A stretch of DNA of 64,000 nt from positions 995,001-1,059,000 of the forward strand of contig JARHVA010004907.1 of NCBI GenBank assembly GCA_037957365.1, given 5' to 3'. The notes under the pieces are model-generated. The model saw nothing but the letters and a program-made list of their open reading frames with translations. It ran no database searches and was not told where the DNA came from. Both the position numbers and the translations under genes were made by a program. Each line of letters starts with the position of its first letter. Within the stretch, counting starts at the first letter, position 1. Of this stretch, positions 48,057 to 60,050 are shown piece after piece. This DNA comes from Torreya grandis (taxonomy: Eukaryota; Streptophyta; Pinopsida; Cupressales; Taxaceae).

Positions 48057-50548
48057 ACACCCTTAAATATTCATTACTCATCAATTTTATGTTGTAACTT
48101 TTTTTAAATAGAAAAAACAACAAAATCTTTCTCTGTGGGTCAACTGTGTGGAGTGTTAAAAGCTTAGTTTATGAACAACATTGTAAGGTGTTGATCTACA
48201 ATGTTAGAGGAGACTATATTAAAGACCAAAAGGTCACATGATATAATATGTTGTTCATATTTCCATTATGGAAAATCCATTTTTTGGCAAAATTGCATTT
48301 TTTTACCAAAATATGATGTGTTTTTATCAACTGTGCTTTACTCTTAGTAAATTTTTGAAACAATTTCTGGGCTATGAGCTCATCTATCATAGATTTATAG
48401 AACATTTTCCAATTTTAAATTATGATTAGTATTAATAAATTTATGGTCATTTTAATTTACTATTCTGGGCACTCCTCTTCTACCATATAAAAATGGTTGG
48501 TTTTCTACTAAGTGCTTTTGATCTATGATGAATCATGCCAATTTTTTTTTTGGTTTTTGTATTCCTTAATTTAATATTTATAGATAATTTTTAAATTATT
48601 AATTTTATTCATCGATGCAAAAGTTATGGTGGTTTTACTAACAACTATTTTTTTATTTTCTTAAGTGAAAATAAGCCTTTTTCTATTTTTTTTGGCCCTT
48701 AAGTGGAATTGTTTTTCTATTAAAGTAGATATAGATGTATATGGCAGGATTGTTTGAGTATTTGTAATTTTTCATGGTTCAATTCTGATTATAATGAGTG
48801 GTTGGAAGGCTATCTTATTTTTTATTTGGTCACTAAAATCAAAATATAGTTTAGTTTTTAATGTTTTGACCCATTTATGGGAATTTTTAAAGCCTATATC
48901 TTTTGAACTGTAACTCAGATTTGAGTTACAATGTTTTTCAAAAATATATGGTTTTCAATTCTCTATCCATTAGTGTCATCACTTTTTAAAAATTCACTAC
49001 TTTTATAAACTGCCATATTTAGGGAGGTTTGTTTGTGCTATGGGCCCTATTAATTTTTGCACTGTACTTCGAGCATGCATTATCTCAAATGTATTTTTTG
49101 TTGATCCTAATGTCCTTTTGCATGTACTTTATAAGTAGTTGTTTTTTTGATACTAACCCTTTTTGGTGTGTTTTTGCATACATGATATCTTTTTTTCACC
49201 ATTTGCTACAATCTTCCATCAACCCATGATATGCATTGGTACTTTGACATGCTAATAGTTTGTGTCATGTCTCCTCAAGGTCCCTTTATTATCACCTTAC
49301 CTTTTTCTATGAAGACATTTTTTTGTTCCCTTATTTTTTAGAGTACCTCTCATGATTCTTGATGGCTTATTCGACATGTCAACAATCTCCTTATTTAGAG
49401 CTATTTTAGTGAATTCTAGTGTCTTCCTTGTTTTTATTTGGCATTTTTTATGTATGGTATATATTTTACTCACATTGATTTATAAAGTGCCATGGGAGGT
49501 TTGTTGATTCAAACTTATCTACCTTCATGCATTTGAGTGCTCTATTTTGAGCACCTTTTCACTTCTTTAATTATTTGTCTCTTTCATCACCACTATGAGC
49601 CATATTCTTTGAGAGACTTTATCTATATTTTTGACACCACTTTTTTTTATAGTAGATAGTCTCCTTTAGCATGATATGGATCTATTCTGGTATACACTAT
49701 CAACTTTTTTGGTATTTTATTAGTAGATTCAGACCACTTGTGTAGACATTTCTCCTTTACTCCACCTAGTGAGTAATATGGTGGGGGGGGGGGGGTGTGG
49801 TGTTTATTCTACTTATTATGTGTTGAGTGTTTCTTACACATGAATTACTCTTTTAAAATTTCATCACCACTAATAGTCTTCTTAATTAAAGTTATTCTAG
49901 TAAAGCCTAGTGTCATTATTTTTTATGATGGAGTTGTGGATTCAAACCACTCATGTAGATTGAGTTTTTTTATGACTTACTAGTACTTGAAATGTAAACA
50001 AATTAAAAATAATATTTGGAGAGATTTATATCTCTTTTATTCTTGTCTCTTTTGGGGAGGGGGAGTTTTTCCTATGGGTTTTCTCCTTTTTCTCTACTTT
50101 ATGATAGTTATATTTATATTTTATACTTTTGGGAGTATTTTTTTGATTTCTCCTTTCACGCATGGCTATCTTATTTAAATACTTTGTTTTTTGGAACCCA
50201 TATGAGGATTTTTTACTTGAATCCATGGAATTTTTGGTGATTTTTATAGTGACACTAGTATGGTATCCTCACCAGTGACACTAGTGTGGAAATCCCACCA
50301 GTCTTTGTGCTCACTTCTCACCATCTTATTGGAGGGTGATCAAGTAATGCTTCCTTGAGTTAATCATTATACCTAGTATTTTGGATTGTAGTATTCATAT
50401 TAAATTATCCTCATATTCAACACCATTCCTACTTTGAGTTGGTAGTTATAATGACTCGACATCCATGTACTTTGGTAAGATGGATTATCATCCATAGGGA
50501 TACGTGGCTTCACATTGCATCCTTTATTATTATCCCATAAATTCATTT
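48057..50548 (+). other. E5 interior without recognisable proteins
   Basis: T-rich. An early segment (KIFLCGSTVWSVKSLVYEQH near 48,120-48,180) looks protein-like but has no known family. Diverged internal repeats of the form GTTATTCTAGT-AA-CCTAGTGTC and GATTCAAACCAC recur near 49,400, 49,730 and 49,880. Open frames of 62-74 codons at 49,795-50,240 are Phe/Leu-rich and unsupported. A run of 13 G lies at 49,783-49,795. Confidence 0.6.
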
Positions 50549-50559
50549 GAGATGGGGGT
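50549..50559 (+). other. Polypurine tract of E5
   Basis: GAGATGGGGGT directly before the 3' LTR start (TATTAGAG, diverged from TGTTGGAG). Confidence 0.8.
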
Positions 50560-50843
50560 TATTAGAGTATATTTATCATGATTTCTAGGTTATAGTTAAG
50601 AATTTCATCCTTTTTCTAGTTTTTTCCTATGCGGGGATTTATTCCACATTGGCTAGTCAGGATTGAGTTTTGTTTCTCCTTGCCTACTTAAGCAAGGGTT
50701 ATCCATTGTATTATTATCTCATTTGTGAATAAAAATTGGTTTTAATTAGTTGGTTTATTCCTTTTTTATATGATAAATCATTCATGACTATGGAAATGGT
50801 GTATTAGAGATATCTTGGTTGAAAATCATTGTGAACTCTTTCA
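50560..50843 (+). repeat. 3' LTR of E5
   Basis: It is homologous to 47,775-48,045, with substitutions and small indels, and ends CTCTTTCA. AGAAA follows. Confidence 0.93.
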
Positions 50844-51163
50844 AGAAAATTAAGAGAACCACTAACACTAGTTGATATATTTTTGTCATCATATAAGAAT
50901 ACACTCTTAGTTGACCACCACAAGTTATAATTATATTAAATTGGTATGCCAAATTCTATAAAAAAAATAGGAATTGAATTAAATACACTTTAATTTCACT
51001 TAACTAACACTAAAATGTTACCCCACCACTTGAAAACCCATTCAAGTACTCAGAAAATGAACTAAAGTTAACTTGGAGTTCTAACTATTTTTTAATAAAT
51101 TATTAGAAAGTGTCCAAAAGTGACCAAAGCTAATTAATATCATAAATAAATTAAATAATATTC

Positions 51164-51292
<129 letters not shown>

Positions 51293-51669
51293 CTAAAAAT
51301 AGAACTTAAGTGCCCATTTTGGCATCATACTTAGCATTCCCTCATTTGATGCAATGTGGTGAGACGCCTATCATCTCATTGAGTCTTCCATGGATATTAT
51401 TAAAAAATATCAACCATATTACTTATGTGAAAGATGATGTAAGGGATTCATATTCATTTTTAGTATATTTTAATACAACTATAACGTATTTATTTTAAAA
51501 TAATGAAACCAACCCACTTCCCAATATGAATTAATAACCTAAAGTTGACTTCTTGTCATCAAGATATCCTCCCAAATTTGAATTTGTGCATCTAATGAGA
51601 CACTAATACCTTTATAGTCAGAAATTAATACCATTATTATAATTACATATTACATATATAAAAATTATC

Positions 51670-52600
51670 TTCATTTATTTTAAATACTTAAGTGATAGTT
51701 TACCCTTAAATCTAAAACCTAATCTAGCTTTTAGCTTATTAATTGTACCATCACTTTTGAATTTGATATTGTAGACCCAATTTTTAATAATTAAATATTT
51801 ATAAAATTTAGGATGAAATAAATTCCATATATTATTCCTCTAAATTTAATCCATCTCTGATTTCATAGCATCAACCCATTCTTTCTTTTGACTGGCTTCT
51901 ACATAACTTCTAGGTTCACTAGTCACTGATGATAATGAAAACATAATATTTTCATAATAAGTATAATAAAATAATTTAAATTAATTAGTTTTTATCATTT
52001 TAATACTCTTATCATAATTATAATCCAAAATTTAATTTTTTGGATGAGTATTCAACAAATGTTGTTCTTTCTTGGTGTTGATGTAGATGGATAACTAGTT
52101 TGTTAGGAAGAGCTAGTGTTATTTCTTATTAAACTTGAAACTTGTGTAGAAGTTTTTAAGAACTTAAAATAATATTAAAGAGGATTAAAAAATTTAATTA
52201 TGAATTTTTTATCCATGTGATCATAAAAATCATACACATCATTTTCAAAAAAATTACAATCCCTAGAAATAATCATGGATTTACTAGTAGGATTACAAAC
52301 CTTGTATGCTTTGATTTTATCATTATATCCTAAGAAATTATGACAAACACTCTTAATATAGATTATATCACCTTTAAATTTTGTTGTGTTTATTTTTATA
52401 TTACCATTTCCTTCAACTTGGATGGAATTTCTATCTCCTAATTGTTCTTGGATTTTGAAGGAATCAATCTAACTTGTTGAAATAATCTTTTTGACTTGTC
52501 ACCCGATTTGAGAAACATGAATTAAGAGACAAAAAACTATTATTTATATATTACCAAAAAAAATATTATAAAATAATTTTATACCTCTTTAAACTAAATA
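51670..52600 (-). pseudogene. E3 pol remnants: protease spacer, integrase end, reverse transcriptase start
   Basis: Reading right to left on the minus strand, IQEQLGDRNSIQVEGNGNIK then INTTKFKGDIIYI (about 52,460-52,375) matches the protease-to-integrase spacer of copia elements (GxGxxxVxGxG). It then jumps straight to CHNFLGYNDKIKAYKVCNPT and SKSMIISRDCNFFENDVYDF (about 52,350-52,220), the end of integrase. The whole integrase core has been deleted. After a gap, SEPRSYVEASQKKEWVDAMK (about 51,925-51,860) and KNWVYNIKFKSDGTINKLKA (about 51,760-51,700) are the N-terminal part of copia reverse transcriptase. The catalytic half of reverse transcriptase and all RNase H are missing before the 3' LTR. 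Confidence 0.85.
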
Positions 52601-52609
52601 ATTTTCTCA

Positions 52610-53470
52610 TATTAAAAATATTTCTCTTCCTTTTCTTTACTAACTTGATTAGTAGTTGTTAGTATCCGACAATCTTTTATCACGTGTCCTAGATTTTTAA
52701 GTAATGATAAGTAATGTATTTATTAATATTATCTATGTATTTTTATTTATGTTTTCCCTTATAATTTTTTAAAATCATTTTATTTTCATTTATATTTGTC
52801 TCTTTGGTCTTTTAAACCCTTGCTTTGGTTTTAAGTGCTTGTTCTAGACCATTTTCTATATCTCTTGCATATAATCTTATTTTAGCCTCATGAGACAAGA
52901 GATAACCCATTAAATCATCAAAATTTATAGTGTTAATTTATTTACACTCTTCAAGAGTGATTATAATAGACAACCATGTTTGGCTTAAATATCTCAAAAT
53001 TTTCCCTACTATAACACTATCTTGTATAGTTTCTCCATAAACCCTCATTATATAAACTAAATCATTTACCCTTATGCAATAATGTCCAACTCCTTCAAAA
53101 TCTAACATTATTAAATTCTTAAAATTCATTTTAAGATTTTAAGGTTTTATTTATATTACCTTAATATATCCTTTATATGAATTATCTAAAGTATTCCATG
53201 CATCATCAACATTCTTGATCATGTAATTCTTGTACAAATGTTTGGGTCTATGGCCTTTGAATATAAAAGAAAGCTTGTGCATCTCCTTTTTTTTCATCCT
53301 TTTTAGTTATTTTATGATCTTATTTCAAGGTGTTATAATATTTAGGTGGTTTTTACCCATGGAAAATATTATCCAAAACTAATTTATACACAATAATTAT
53401 CTTCATTATCTCTTCGATACTCAAAACTATCACCTTTGAAAACATGAATATTCATGGAAGCAAAATCCAT
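52610..53470 (-). pseudogene. E3 gag (Ty1/copia, UBN2 type)
   Basis: The start at ATG 53,470 gives MDFASMNIHVFKGDSFEYRR, the usual copia gag opening. ALFFIQxA-like text is represented by AQAFFYIQ-type sequence near 53,280. Then comes MIKNVDDAWNTLDNSYKGYI-like text near 53,220-53,160 in mixed frames. A 63-codon open stretch (53,129-52,938) follows: MNFKNLIMLDFEGVGHYCIR, VNDLVYIMRVYGETIQDSVI, ending IIITLEECK. It matches the V--YGE-I-D--IV-KIL--L core of the family. A CCHC zinc-knuckle remnant reads LGHVIKDCRILTTTNQ near 52,690-52,640. Gag packages the RNA; this copy is broken by stops and at least two frameshifts. Confidence 0.85.
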
Positions 53471-53499
53471 AGAAGCTATTGTATATTTTAAAAATGACT

Positions 53500-54375
53500 T
53501 GAAAAGACTTATAAAACTTGATTTAACTTGGACATGATAATAAATTAAGGTTTTTATTGATTTTATGGAGTTAAAATTAACTTTTTCTCTCTCTAAAATT
53601 TAATCTAATTATCAATAAAACTATCCCAAATTACTAGTTTTCAAACTTCTCATGTTGCAAGTGAAATTATTGATCAAAAAGTGTATTGAATAGATTCAAA
53701 CTTAAAAATATATGTTTGATGGTATAAATTAATGTATACCTAAAATAATATTAAATAAAAAACATATAAAAATCTTATAAATTTTAATTAATGCACCACA
53801 CTTTTATTGTGTGCAATTTTATTAAATAAATAAGGCTTAAAATAAACCTTTTGTAAGATAACTTGCATGAAAAGTTATTTAAAAAAACCATAAATTAAAA
53901 AACAAATAAATAAATTTACTATAAAACTAATTAATATATAATTATACTCATAAAATTATACTCTAACATAATTTAAATTAATTAAATATATACTCAAAAG
54001 ACAACTAAGAGAACCACTAACACTCACTTATAGCTTTTTCATTATCATGTAAGAAGTCATTATCTTTTGAAAATATAATTAGATAAAATTGGTGTTATAA
54101 ATTCCATAATAAATATTTATTGCTATAAATACACTTTAATTTCACTTAACTAACTCTAAAAATGTACCCCACCTCTTGGGAACTCATTCGAGTACCGAAA
54201 CAATGAACTAGAGTTAACTGGAAATTCCATCTATTTTTTAAGAAATCATTAGAAAGTATCCAAAAATGACCAAAAAAATTATCAAGCTCATAAATAAATT
54301 AAATAACCTTAAAAAATACCTAGAAAACCAAAATATTCTAAGTCTCAAAATAGAACACAAGTCCCCATATTAGCA
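53500..54375 (-). repeat. Right (5') LTR of E3
   Basis: It is the continuous counterpart of the E5-split left LTR. The outer end is AGCA at 54,372-54,375; the inner end is approximate. A weakly primer-site-like stretch lies near 53,474-53,485. Confidence 0.82.
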
Positions 54376-54696
54376 AAATACATATAATGTTTCTAAAGTC
54401 CATTTTTATAGAAGTAAAACATAGTTATAATTTTATTTCACATAAAAATATGCCTTTATTAGAACATAAGTAATTAGTGAATATGATCTTATACTTATGG
54501 ATATATATGTTTATGAAAGGTATTTAAAGTTCATAAGAAGATAAATTGCCAAAAAAGGAACACAATGTCTAGAGCCCTCAATTAAGGATACTTAGGTATT
54601 TTTACTTAAATTTTGATCTTCACCTAAAATATCTCTCATAAATTACCACTTGATCTAAGGGGGAGATCTTTTCATGAGAAATTCAACCAAACATAA

Positions 54697-55545
54697 TCAT
54701 ACCTATCCATAAATAACTTTCTTTTGAATATTATGGAAGATATACATGCATATGTTCTATTAGTATGTTGACATATTCCATGCATATATTAGCTTATGCT
54801 AGTTAGTGTATGTCATGTTTTCATGTTGTTATAATCCTTAGTAGGATACCTCTTAGTTATAGTAATTATTTTACATAATTCTTGGTTACTATCTAATTCT
54901 TTTTCTAATTCTTTATTTTACCCATTTTACATCTTTGTTATATGTGAGTCTTTATCCATAGACTTTTTGAGTATGATTCCTAATTATATCCTTGATATAA
55001 CTCTTATAAATATTTTTGCTTACATCTTTTCCCCACTTTTTGGAATGATATATTTTATGTATGTTGGATCTAGTACGGTCTTATATATTTTCATATATTA
55101 TAATGGGATATGTATGTGCTAACAAGATAACCAAGCATAAGTATCTTTATCCATAAAATATTTCTTTTAATTATGATGGTAGATATATATTAATATGTTA
55201 TATTGGTATGTTTATGTATTCCTTACATAAATTAGATTATGATTTTTAGTGTATTCCATATTTTCATGGTGTTACAATCCATAGTAAGATACCTCTTGGT
55301 TGCAATCACTAGTTTACACACCTCTTGGTTACTATATAATTTTTTTAAAAAAAAGTCTATACCTTTGAAATAATTTATTTATGAGATTATTTAATCATAA
55401 ATTACTTGCATATAATTCCTAATTATATCCTTGATACCCATCTTATAAATATAACTTGTTTATAGTCCACCATTCTTTATGGAATAATATATTGTATGTA
55501 TATTGGATCTAATATGGTTTTATGTATTTTAATATATGATAATAT
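54697..55545. repeat. About 440-bp tandem duplication in R4
   Basis: TTTTCATGTTGTTATAATCC near 54,819 and TTTTCATGGTGTTACAATCC near 55,260 are about 441 bases apart. AATTCCTAATTATATCCTTGAT and TTGGATCTAGTACGG/TTGGATCTAATATGG pairs show the same offset. A related single copy lies at about 1,590-1,960. Confidence 0.75.
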
Positions 55546-55969
55546 ATTTAAAATTTTAAATGTAATTTACCTACATAAATTTTTGTGAACCTAATGTGAA
55601 TTTTACTCCATTGCTATGTTGGGCCATTTTCACTTTTTATTTTTATAACAACATAGCTCTTTCAAAATTTGAAGTATAATTTTTTTTATCCATATTTATT
55701 TTCATTAAACATACCTAAAGGTTGCTTTTCATTTCCTATAATGGAATTTATTAACAACAATGACCAAGGAAAATCCAACCAATACTTTGGTGTGGTTTCC
55801 AAGGATTCAATTATCACAATCTTAATTTTATGTCCATGACTAACATTAAAAATAATATTCAAAATTATTATGCATATAATTTTTATATTTCTTAAGAAAA
55901 TACTTATAATTCATTAAATAAGGATATGACAAAAGACAAGCATATAAATCCTAACCCTAACATTAACAC
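55546..55969. other. Nothing recognised
   Basis: A+T-rich spacer between R4 copy B and the E6 gag remains. Confidence 0.5.
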
Positions 55970-58260
55970 AAGATTTGAAGCTAGAAACCAATCCCAATGA
56001 AGAGAATGATTTTGAGGATGAAATGAAAGAACATAACGATAACCCTCATGAGATGAAATTTTATCATCAATAAAATCCAAATCATCAAATAAAATCCCAT
56101 GAATAAATTCATGTTGTCATGATGGATCCTTTTAGTAAAACCCCTTCCAAGCATATGCTTTATATAGGACTTGATGCAAGTTAGTGCACGATCTCCTTTA
56201 ATCATTCTTCTTCCACCATGAATAAAATAACAAGAAGTATGGTCAATGAAACCTTTAACTCTCTAAATTTAAAAATCAACAGTAATGTTGACCCTATATC
56301 TAGTGTTACCCAAGCTTCTAATTCTAATCAAAATGTAACTCAATCACCTCAAACTAATTAAAATGCACCTAAGAATACTTAAGTGATGATGCAAGTGTTG
56401 AATAAAGTTTATAACAATCAACCAAATAGTTTAAAATAATTCATGAAAATGAAATATCAACTCTTAAAAATAAGAAAAAAGACTTCAAAATATTTAGTGG
56501 GGAATGTCAAATTAATTCCCTTCCCCCTTTCACTACCTTAAGGATCATTTTGGGAATCTCATCCCTCAGTCTTCAATTCATAATAAAACAATAAATTAAA
56601 TTCAAAATCAACCCTTATGACCTAATGTTCAAACCATAGTAATTAGTGGAATCACTCCCACTATCACATATGATGGATCCATTGATCCTAATTTTCACCT
56701 TAAGTAAATTAGTAATATTTAAAATGAGTGGCTCAAAATTAACACTTGCACAACTAAAATATTACTTTTCAAAAACCTATGGGCGATGATTTAGAAAGGT
56801 ACAATCAACTCAAGCTAACTCTATGTTTAATTTATAAGGATTAATGAATGAATTGATCCAATGATTATAATGTCATGACTTACCTAAAAAAAACCTATGT
56901 AAATGTTTCAATTAAAAATAAGTGTATAATGATCTAATCCATGACTTCATTAAACATTTTAAATCCCTAGCTAAAAAAATTGATTATAACATGTATGTAG
57001 AAAATCTATTATATATTTTTACAATTTATTTATAACCATGACTAAAATAAAAATTTAGTTCCTTATCCCATCTTTGGGAGAAGCATTAGATAAATTTAAA
57101 ATACATGATCACCTCATGAGACAAATTTATGTGCCTCAACCAAAAAAAAAACATGAATTCTTATAAGACTTAAAAATAAGTGTGATACTCATGATGATGA
57201 TAGGGATAATTATGATAATAGTTATGAATATAATAGGACTATTTATGAAATCATGCTAGGTGATTATTAAAATATGGGTCTCTCTCAACCAATTATGGGA
57301 AGTACTTTTCACCCACCTCCTTATTTCAATAATAAAAATAAAAATAATACCCACTCACATCTTAGACTTGATGAACTTATGAGATTAATTCCTAGACTAC
57401 AACCTTAATACCCTAATAACTCATGACTAAAACCTCAATGGTATGGCAACACAAAGGTTTTTTTGTTTAATTCCAATTGGGATGAATTTAAAATATATAT
57501 ATTCACTTCACACTTTAGCATATGATTCCCTCCTTGGATGTAACTCTAACCATGATTATATGAAAAGTTAATGTTATAAAACCTTTGAGAATATTTCAAA
57601 ACATAAATAAATTAAGGTGAATGGTAATTAACTTAATAAATATAATTCTCAATTTGATATCTACTAAAATAATCTTCATAATTACTCCTAAAAAAATAAT
57701 GCTCAACCTCATGAACATGAAAAACATTTGCAACTGTAGAATCATCCATATTTAGATCTATCCATGAATGTCATATAAATGTTAGTTAACCTAGATTCCT
57801 CAACCCATATGAAAATATTATTTAACATGAATTAAATGAATCACATTATAGCTCATGTTAATTCATGTAAAAAAATCAAAATAATCCTACAACACCTAAA
57901 ATAACATACATAATTGTTCAAGCCTATCCCATAGACTATATTTTAGTCTCAATCCCCTTAGAATTATCATAGAATGAAAAATTATAAAAATTATATAAGA
58001 TTTCTTAGTATAAAATAGTTCAAATTAATTCTCATGTTTGAACTATATCAACCATGATAATGTAGTATTTTGCTTCTGCAACTATATCATTATGTTCATA
58101 AAATAATTTAAAATTTTAACTGTTGACATGGTTGACATAATCTTATGAATTCTAAATATATCCATTTGTAACTAAATTAATTGTATAAATCATGTTGATA
58201 CTATTAAAACAAATTAAAACTTAATAAAATTTAGGTTATAACCTTATACATTCAAAATTG
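55970..58260 (+). pseudogene. E6 gag remnants (Tat/Ogre-like)
   Basis: Plus-strand text in mixed frames follows the layout of Ogre-like gag. An acidic opening, NPNEENDFEDEMKEHNDNPH (about 55,990-56,050), is followed by a Ser/Asn/Thr-rich linker: ITRSMVNETFNSLNLKINSN, VTQASNSNQNVTQSPQTN (56,230-56,360). A core with HDFIKHFKSLAKKIDYNMYV, ENLLYIF (about 56,945-57,020) and IPSLGEALDKFKIHDHLMRQ (57,070-57,125) comes next, then an Asn/Pro/Tyr-rich tail near 57,290-57,420. Stops are frequent and the copy is dead. I could not find its LTRs in the window. The family call rests on segment order and style. Confidence 0.5.
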
Positions 58261-58289
58261 ATATCATTTAATCTCTATTTATCAATTGT

Positions 58290-58970
58290 AGTCATATATC
58301 TCTCTCCTTAACATTGAATAATTTAATCACATTGAAGAAATATCTAATATTCTTAGTTGTATTACTTTCCTTGAGCTTATGAAAACCCATCCTAATCATC
58401 AAAATCATTTAATGTAAACTCATGTTGACATGAAAATTCTTTAACCACAACCTATATAGAGTGAAACTACCTTTCTCAGTTTTGAATAAAGTATAATGAA
58501 ATTATGCAAAGTGTTATCTATTCAAGTTGATATGACAAAAAACCAAGCCTTGTATTTGAAATTTCTAATAAAATTTAGTATCCTTGACAAAAACCTCTTT
58601 GTGAAAATTGGTAATGTCCAAGTCAAGAGATCCCTCATCGTTGAAATTTTAGATATTTGTGATACCTCTTAAAAAATCATTAAATAATTTGGTTATACTA
58701 AAAATAAACTTAATACCACCTATAGTATGTGGCAAGGATATCACTTAAGATAAATTATATACATGGGGTGAATATTTCTTCCTATCAAGGTACCTCCTAT
58801 AATAATTAGTTAATCTTGTATGACTACGCTTAGACTCATTACATGAGGGCCATAAATTCTTCCGCATGCCAATGCATTAAATTTACCTACTTGGGAGCTA
58901 TCTAAAAAATTCAAGGTGACACCAATCCTTAGAATTATGAACAATTTCAATATCATGGTGTATTTAAAAT
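58290..58970 (+). pseudogene. E6 aspartic protease remnant
   Basis: A lead-in resembling SITLLELL...F-AM text (ISNILSCITFLELMKTHPNH) is followed by LFVKIGNVQVKRSLIVEILD (about 58,600-58,660). The V-R-LI-DGGAGLN active-site motif is expected at this point. The catalytic D-G-G is replaced by ILDICDTS-like text, so the active site is damaged. Further on, FLPIKVPPIIIS (about 58,770-58,805) lines up with the LPIRVGPV stretch before the C-terminal signature. It directly follows the gag remains, as expected in a gag-pro polyprotein. Confidence 0.45.
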
Positions 58971-59000
58971 CTCTACCTTTGAACGTCTCCCAAGTAACAT

Positions 59001-59021
59001 GGGTGTGGGTGTGGGTTTGGG
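59001..59021 (+). other. Potential G-quadruplex
   Basis: Four GGG runs are separated by three-base loops (TGT, TGT, TTT), the canonical G3N3 pattern. It is conspicuous in an A+T-rich setting. Confidence 0.8.
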
Positions 59022-59780
59022 TGTGAGATATGTATGTAGTCCACTACATACCCCTATAGATCTATTTTATATGGGCCTACCATCTAGGAGTTCCCCTATC
59101 TATCTAAATATATATATACCATGATTTAAATCTAAATATCTCTATGAGGTGGGGGGTACCACCATATCCATATAGAATAGTTAAAATTATCGTAACATTA
59201 AGCTTATTAGACCAAAATCACAATTGAGTTTTGTGAACATCATCATTTTAACTATCCCATCAATTAGTTATAAGATAAGTGTTCAACCAAATCTTTGGGG
59301 AAATATCCCACCCAACCTTATTGATTATAACTATGGTGAACCTAATGAGAATAACCTTAAAATAAAAAATTATAGAATTCCTCTTAGAATCATAGTTTAA
59401 TTGACTCATATATTATAATTTTGTTTTCAAAATAGGGTAATATACAAAATACCTAGAATAATTTTTATTCCAATGAAATTTCTTATTATTCACACTTTTA
59501 ATGAAATTGTGGTTGAATTATTTAATGTGGATATCATCAGCCCAAACTATGATGATGGTTATAAGCTATATGATCAATTTTTGTTTAGCTACGCCCAAGA
59601 AAGACATTTAGAAACCATACATTATAAATCATCATTTCTATAATCTCATTGATTATAATCCTTGAACTCTAGCATTAATATGGTTATTATTTCAATTTTG
59701 GACATGCATATCTAAAGATCCTAATAAATATTTAGTTTTTTTGTTATGTTTCCAAATATGTTAAATATTTCCCTCTTGAT
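59022..59780. other. Nothing recognised
   Basis: A+T-rich stretch after the E6 protease remnant, with no supported frame. Confidence 0.45.
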
Positions 59781-60050
59781 ATGTTGAATACAACCCCATT
59801 CCCAACAACATCAATTATTTTGATTGAAAAGTTAGGAAATCGTCATCAAGAAAAAGTATGTATATTTCACAATGTCCATGGGCATATGGCCCAAAATTTT
59901 AGAGTTTATAAGAGACACTTAAATAAAAAAAAGTCACATCAAAATATCCTCATGTGGAATTTGACCACCAAGTTTGTTTTCCCCACCTAGGCACTTTGTG
60001 AATTTCTTGGTATCAGTACTCATTATATAAAGGATTATTGAGCCTTTTGA
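59781..60050 (+). pseudogene. His/Cys zinc-knuckle-like remnant
   Basis: A 69-codon open stretch contains EKVCIFHNVHGHMAQNFRVY, close to the C-x-FHxxHGHxxxxC knuckle of plant gypsy gag but with Phe where the last Cys is expected. Shortly after, in the next frame, ALCEFLGISTHYIKDY keeps one Cys and one His of a second possible knuckle. It lies about 0.8 kb after the E6 protease remnant, which is the wrong side for the same element. It may belong to another copy or to a rearranged one. Confidence 0.4.

Larger units (their letters stand above)
47775..50843 (+). mobile_element. E5, non-autonomous 3.1-kb LTR retrotransposon
   Basis: LTRs of 271 bp (47,775-48,045) and 284 bp (50,560-50,843), a tRNA-iMet primer site right after the first and a purine tract right before the second give a complete plus-strand structure. 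The flanking 5-bp duplication is perfect. The 2.5-kb interior contains no recognisable gag or pol, so it must have been mobilised by another element's proteins. LTR type (TGTTGG start, TTATCCCACATTGG motif) and primer site fit Ty1/copia-type elements. Confidence 0.9.
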
